Part shown: piece by piece, positions 61,286-61,782 of the stretch
Layout: each line of letters opens with the position of its first letter
Numbering within the stretch: the stretch's first letter is position 1
Assembly: GCF_000332815.1 (NCBI RefSeq)
Contig: NZ_AOFD01000023.1
Location: forward strand, 1-61,782
DNA: 61,782 bases
Source of the DNA: Arthrobacter nitrophenolicus
GTDB taxonomy: Bacteria; Actinomycetota; Actinomycetes; Actinomycetales; Micrococcaceae
Direction: 5' to 3'
Made by a program: the position numbers and the translations under genes
Notes under the pieces: generated by a model
Told to the model about the DNA's origin: nothing
What the model saw: the letters and a program-made list of their open reading frames with translations, nothing else
The model's database searches: none

Positions 61286-61782
61286 CTAGGACACCTTGCG
61301 CTTGCGAAGCATCAGGAGTCCGGCCACGAGCAGCAGCAGGGCGAGCGGGACCAGGGAGGCGTCCATGCCCGTGTTTGCCAGGGTAGAGGCGCTCCCGGAC
61401 TGCATGCTCCGCTGCGTGGTGTCCGCTGCGATGGCTCCGCCAACAGCGGTGGAGCCCGCCGGTGCTACGGAAATGCCGCCGGTACCGGAGGTGGCAGTGC
61501 CTCCGCTGTTGCCGCCGTTGTTCGTGCCCGTGGTGCCGTTGTCGGAACCATCACCGTTGCCGGCGCCGTTATCGGTGCCAGGGTTGTCCGTGCCGGGATC
61601 GACGGTGCCGACACCGCCGGTGTTGCCGTCACCCGGAGTGCCGGTGCCCGGGGTCTCAGTGCCCGGGGTCTCAGTGCCCGGCGTTTCGGTGCCACTACCT
61701 CCACCGATAACGCCGATACCCAGGTCAATCCCGATGTCGACACCTGCGTCGAGGCCGCCGCTGCCGCCGGTGGTTCCGTCGG
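61286..61782 (-). CDS. C-terminal part of a cell-wall-anchored protein with LANTG sorting signal (partial)
   Basis: The gene enters from the right edge and its 5' end lies outside the window; 165 C-terminal codons are visible. A Gly/Thr/Asn/Asp-rich low-complexity region includes four 15-base tandem units (61634-61693) encoding GTETP-type repeats. It ends with LANTG (an LPxTG-type sorting motif with Ala for Pro), a hydrophobic segment (MDASLVPLALLLLVAGLLML) and the basic tail RKRKVS. This is the signature of a sortase substrate. The N-terminal functional domain cannot be seen. Confidence 0.85.
   Translation of the reverse strand, partial: DGTTGGSGGLDAGVDIGIDLGIGVIGGGSGTETPGTETPGTETPGTGTPGDGNTGGVGTVDPGTDNPGTDNGAGNGDGSDNGTTGTNNGGNSGGTATSGTGGISVAPAGSTAVGGAIAADTTQRSMQSGSASTLANTGMDASLVPLALLLLVAGLLMLRKRKVS

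Noticed and set aside
61634..61693. Tandem 15-base units as a CRISPR-like or minisatellite array
   Set aside because: They lie in frame inside the surface-protein gene and encode GTETP repeats; there are no spacers.
1..61782. tRNA, rRNA, CRISPR arrays, integrases or insertion sequences
   Set aside because: No cloverleaf, rRNA-like stretch, regularly spaced direct repeats or transposase/integrase motifs were seen in either strand on reading. A tRNA or covariance-model scan was not possible here.

Overview
The window is GC-rich chromosomal DNA with dense bidirectional gene packing, frequent GTG/TTG starts and GTGA/ATGA stop-start overlaps. Gene content points to a Gram-positive actinobacterium, most likely of the Arthrobacter/Pseudarthrobacter group (Micrococcaceae): monomeric NADP-isocitrate dehydrogenase, AfsR/SARP regulator, GlsB-type and PRC/DUF2382 stress proteins, DUF6350, an Excalibur-domain lipoprotein and a sortase-type LANTG surface protein. 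No rRNA, tRNA, CRISPR array, transposase or prophage gene was seen, so this looks like ordinary chromosome with metabolic and regulatory islands.

Layout. 0-3.4 kb: two secreted phosphoesterases (a calcineurin-like lipoprotein and PhoD), the latter behind a PHO-box-like direct repeat, plus a small secreted protein. 3.4-8 kb: a small membrane protein, a GNAT acetyltransferase, and a divergent nucleoside-salvage cluster (ribokinase; MFS carrier and nucleoside hydrolase). 8-16 kb: an M15-like protein with a GntR/UTRA regulator, an AGCS alanine symporter, a methyltransferase, a membrane protein, an alpha/beta hydrolase, a TfoX-like protein, CspA with a structured leader, and a pRiA4b ORF-3-like protein. 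16-21 kb: CtaD and the gluconate regulon (gntR divergent from gntK-gntP). 21-27 kb: an SDR oxidoreductase, the Excalibur lipoprotein, a MocR regulator divergent from an EamA exporter followed by a PaiB-like protein, and RlmC. 27-33 kb: a putative catabolic island with an APC permease, two IclR regulators, a cyclase-family hydrolase, an unrecognised CutA-motif protein and homocysteine S-methyltransferase. 33-37.7 kb: a secreted protein, a large AfsR-type regulator, a RibD/DHFR-like reductase and a membrane protein with a histone-like tail. 37.7-44 kb: a translationally coupled c-di-GMP/phosphorelay operon (PAS-GGDEF-EAL, hybrid histidine kinase, REC-GGDEF). 44-49 kb: GlsB, a HAD phosphatase, a GT4 glycosyltransferase with UDP-glucose dehydrogenase, and the PRC/DUF2382 protein. 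49-55 kb: DUF6350, a small membrane protein, purN and purH flanking a metabolite MFS transporter. 55-61.8 kb: a trypsin-like protease, icd, a Ser/Thr kinase with a coupled lipoprotein, and the C-terminus of a LANTG surface protein.

Quality warning. At least 13 genes have broken reading frames, and all but one of about 15 events can be repaired by adding one base, usually within a short G or C run. This pattern is more likely residual sequencing error than biology. The affected genes are annotated over their reconstructed extents and should be re-checked before being called pseudogenes.

The most interesting non-coding signals are a PHO-box-like repeat before phoD, divergent mocR and eamA start codons sharing one CATG, paired palindromes before gntK, TAAGCATGCTTA-like sites before two stress genes, two roughly 100-bp intergenic elements with terminal inverted repeats, and a recurring hairpin family ending in CCGCCGTCG that is not restricted to gene ends.
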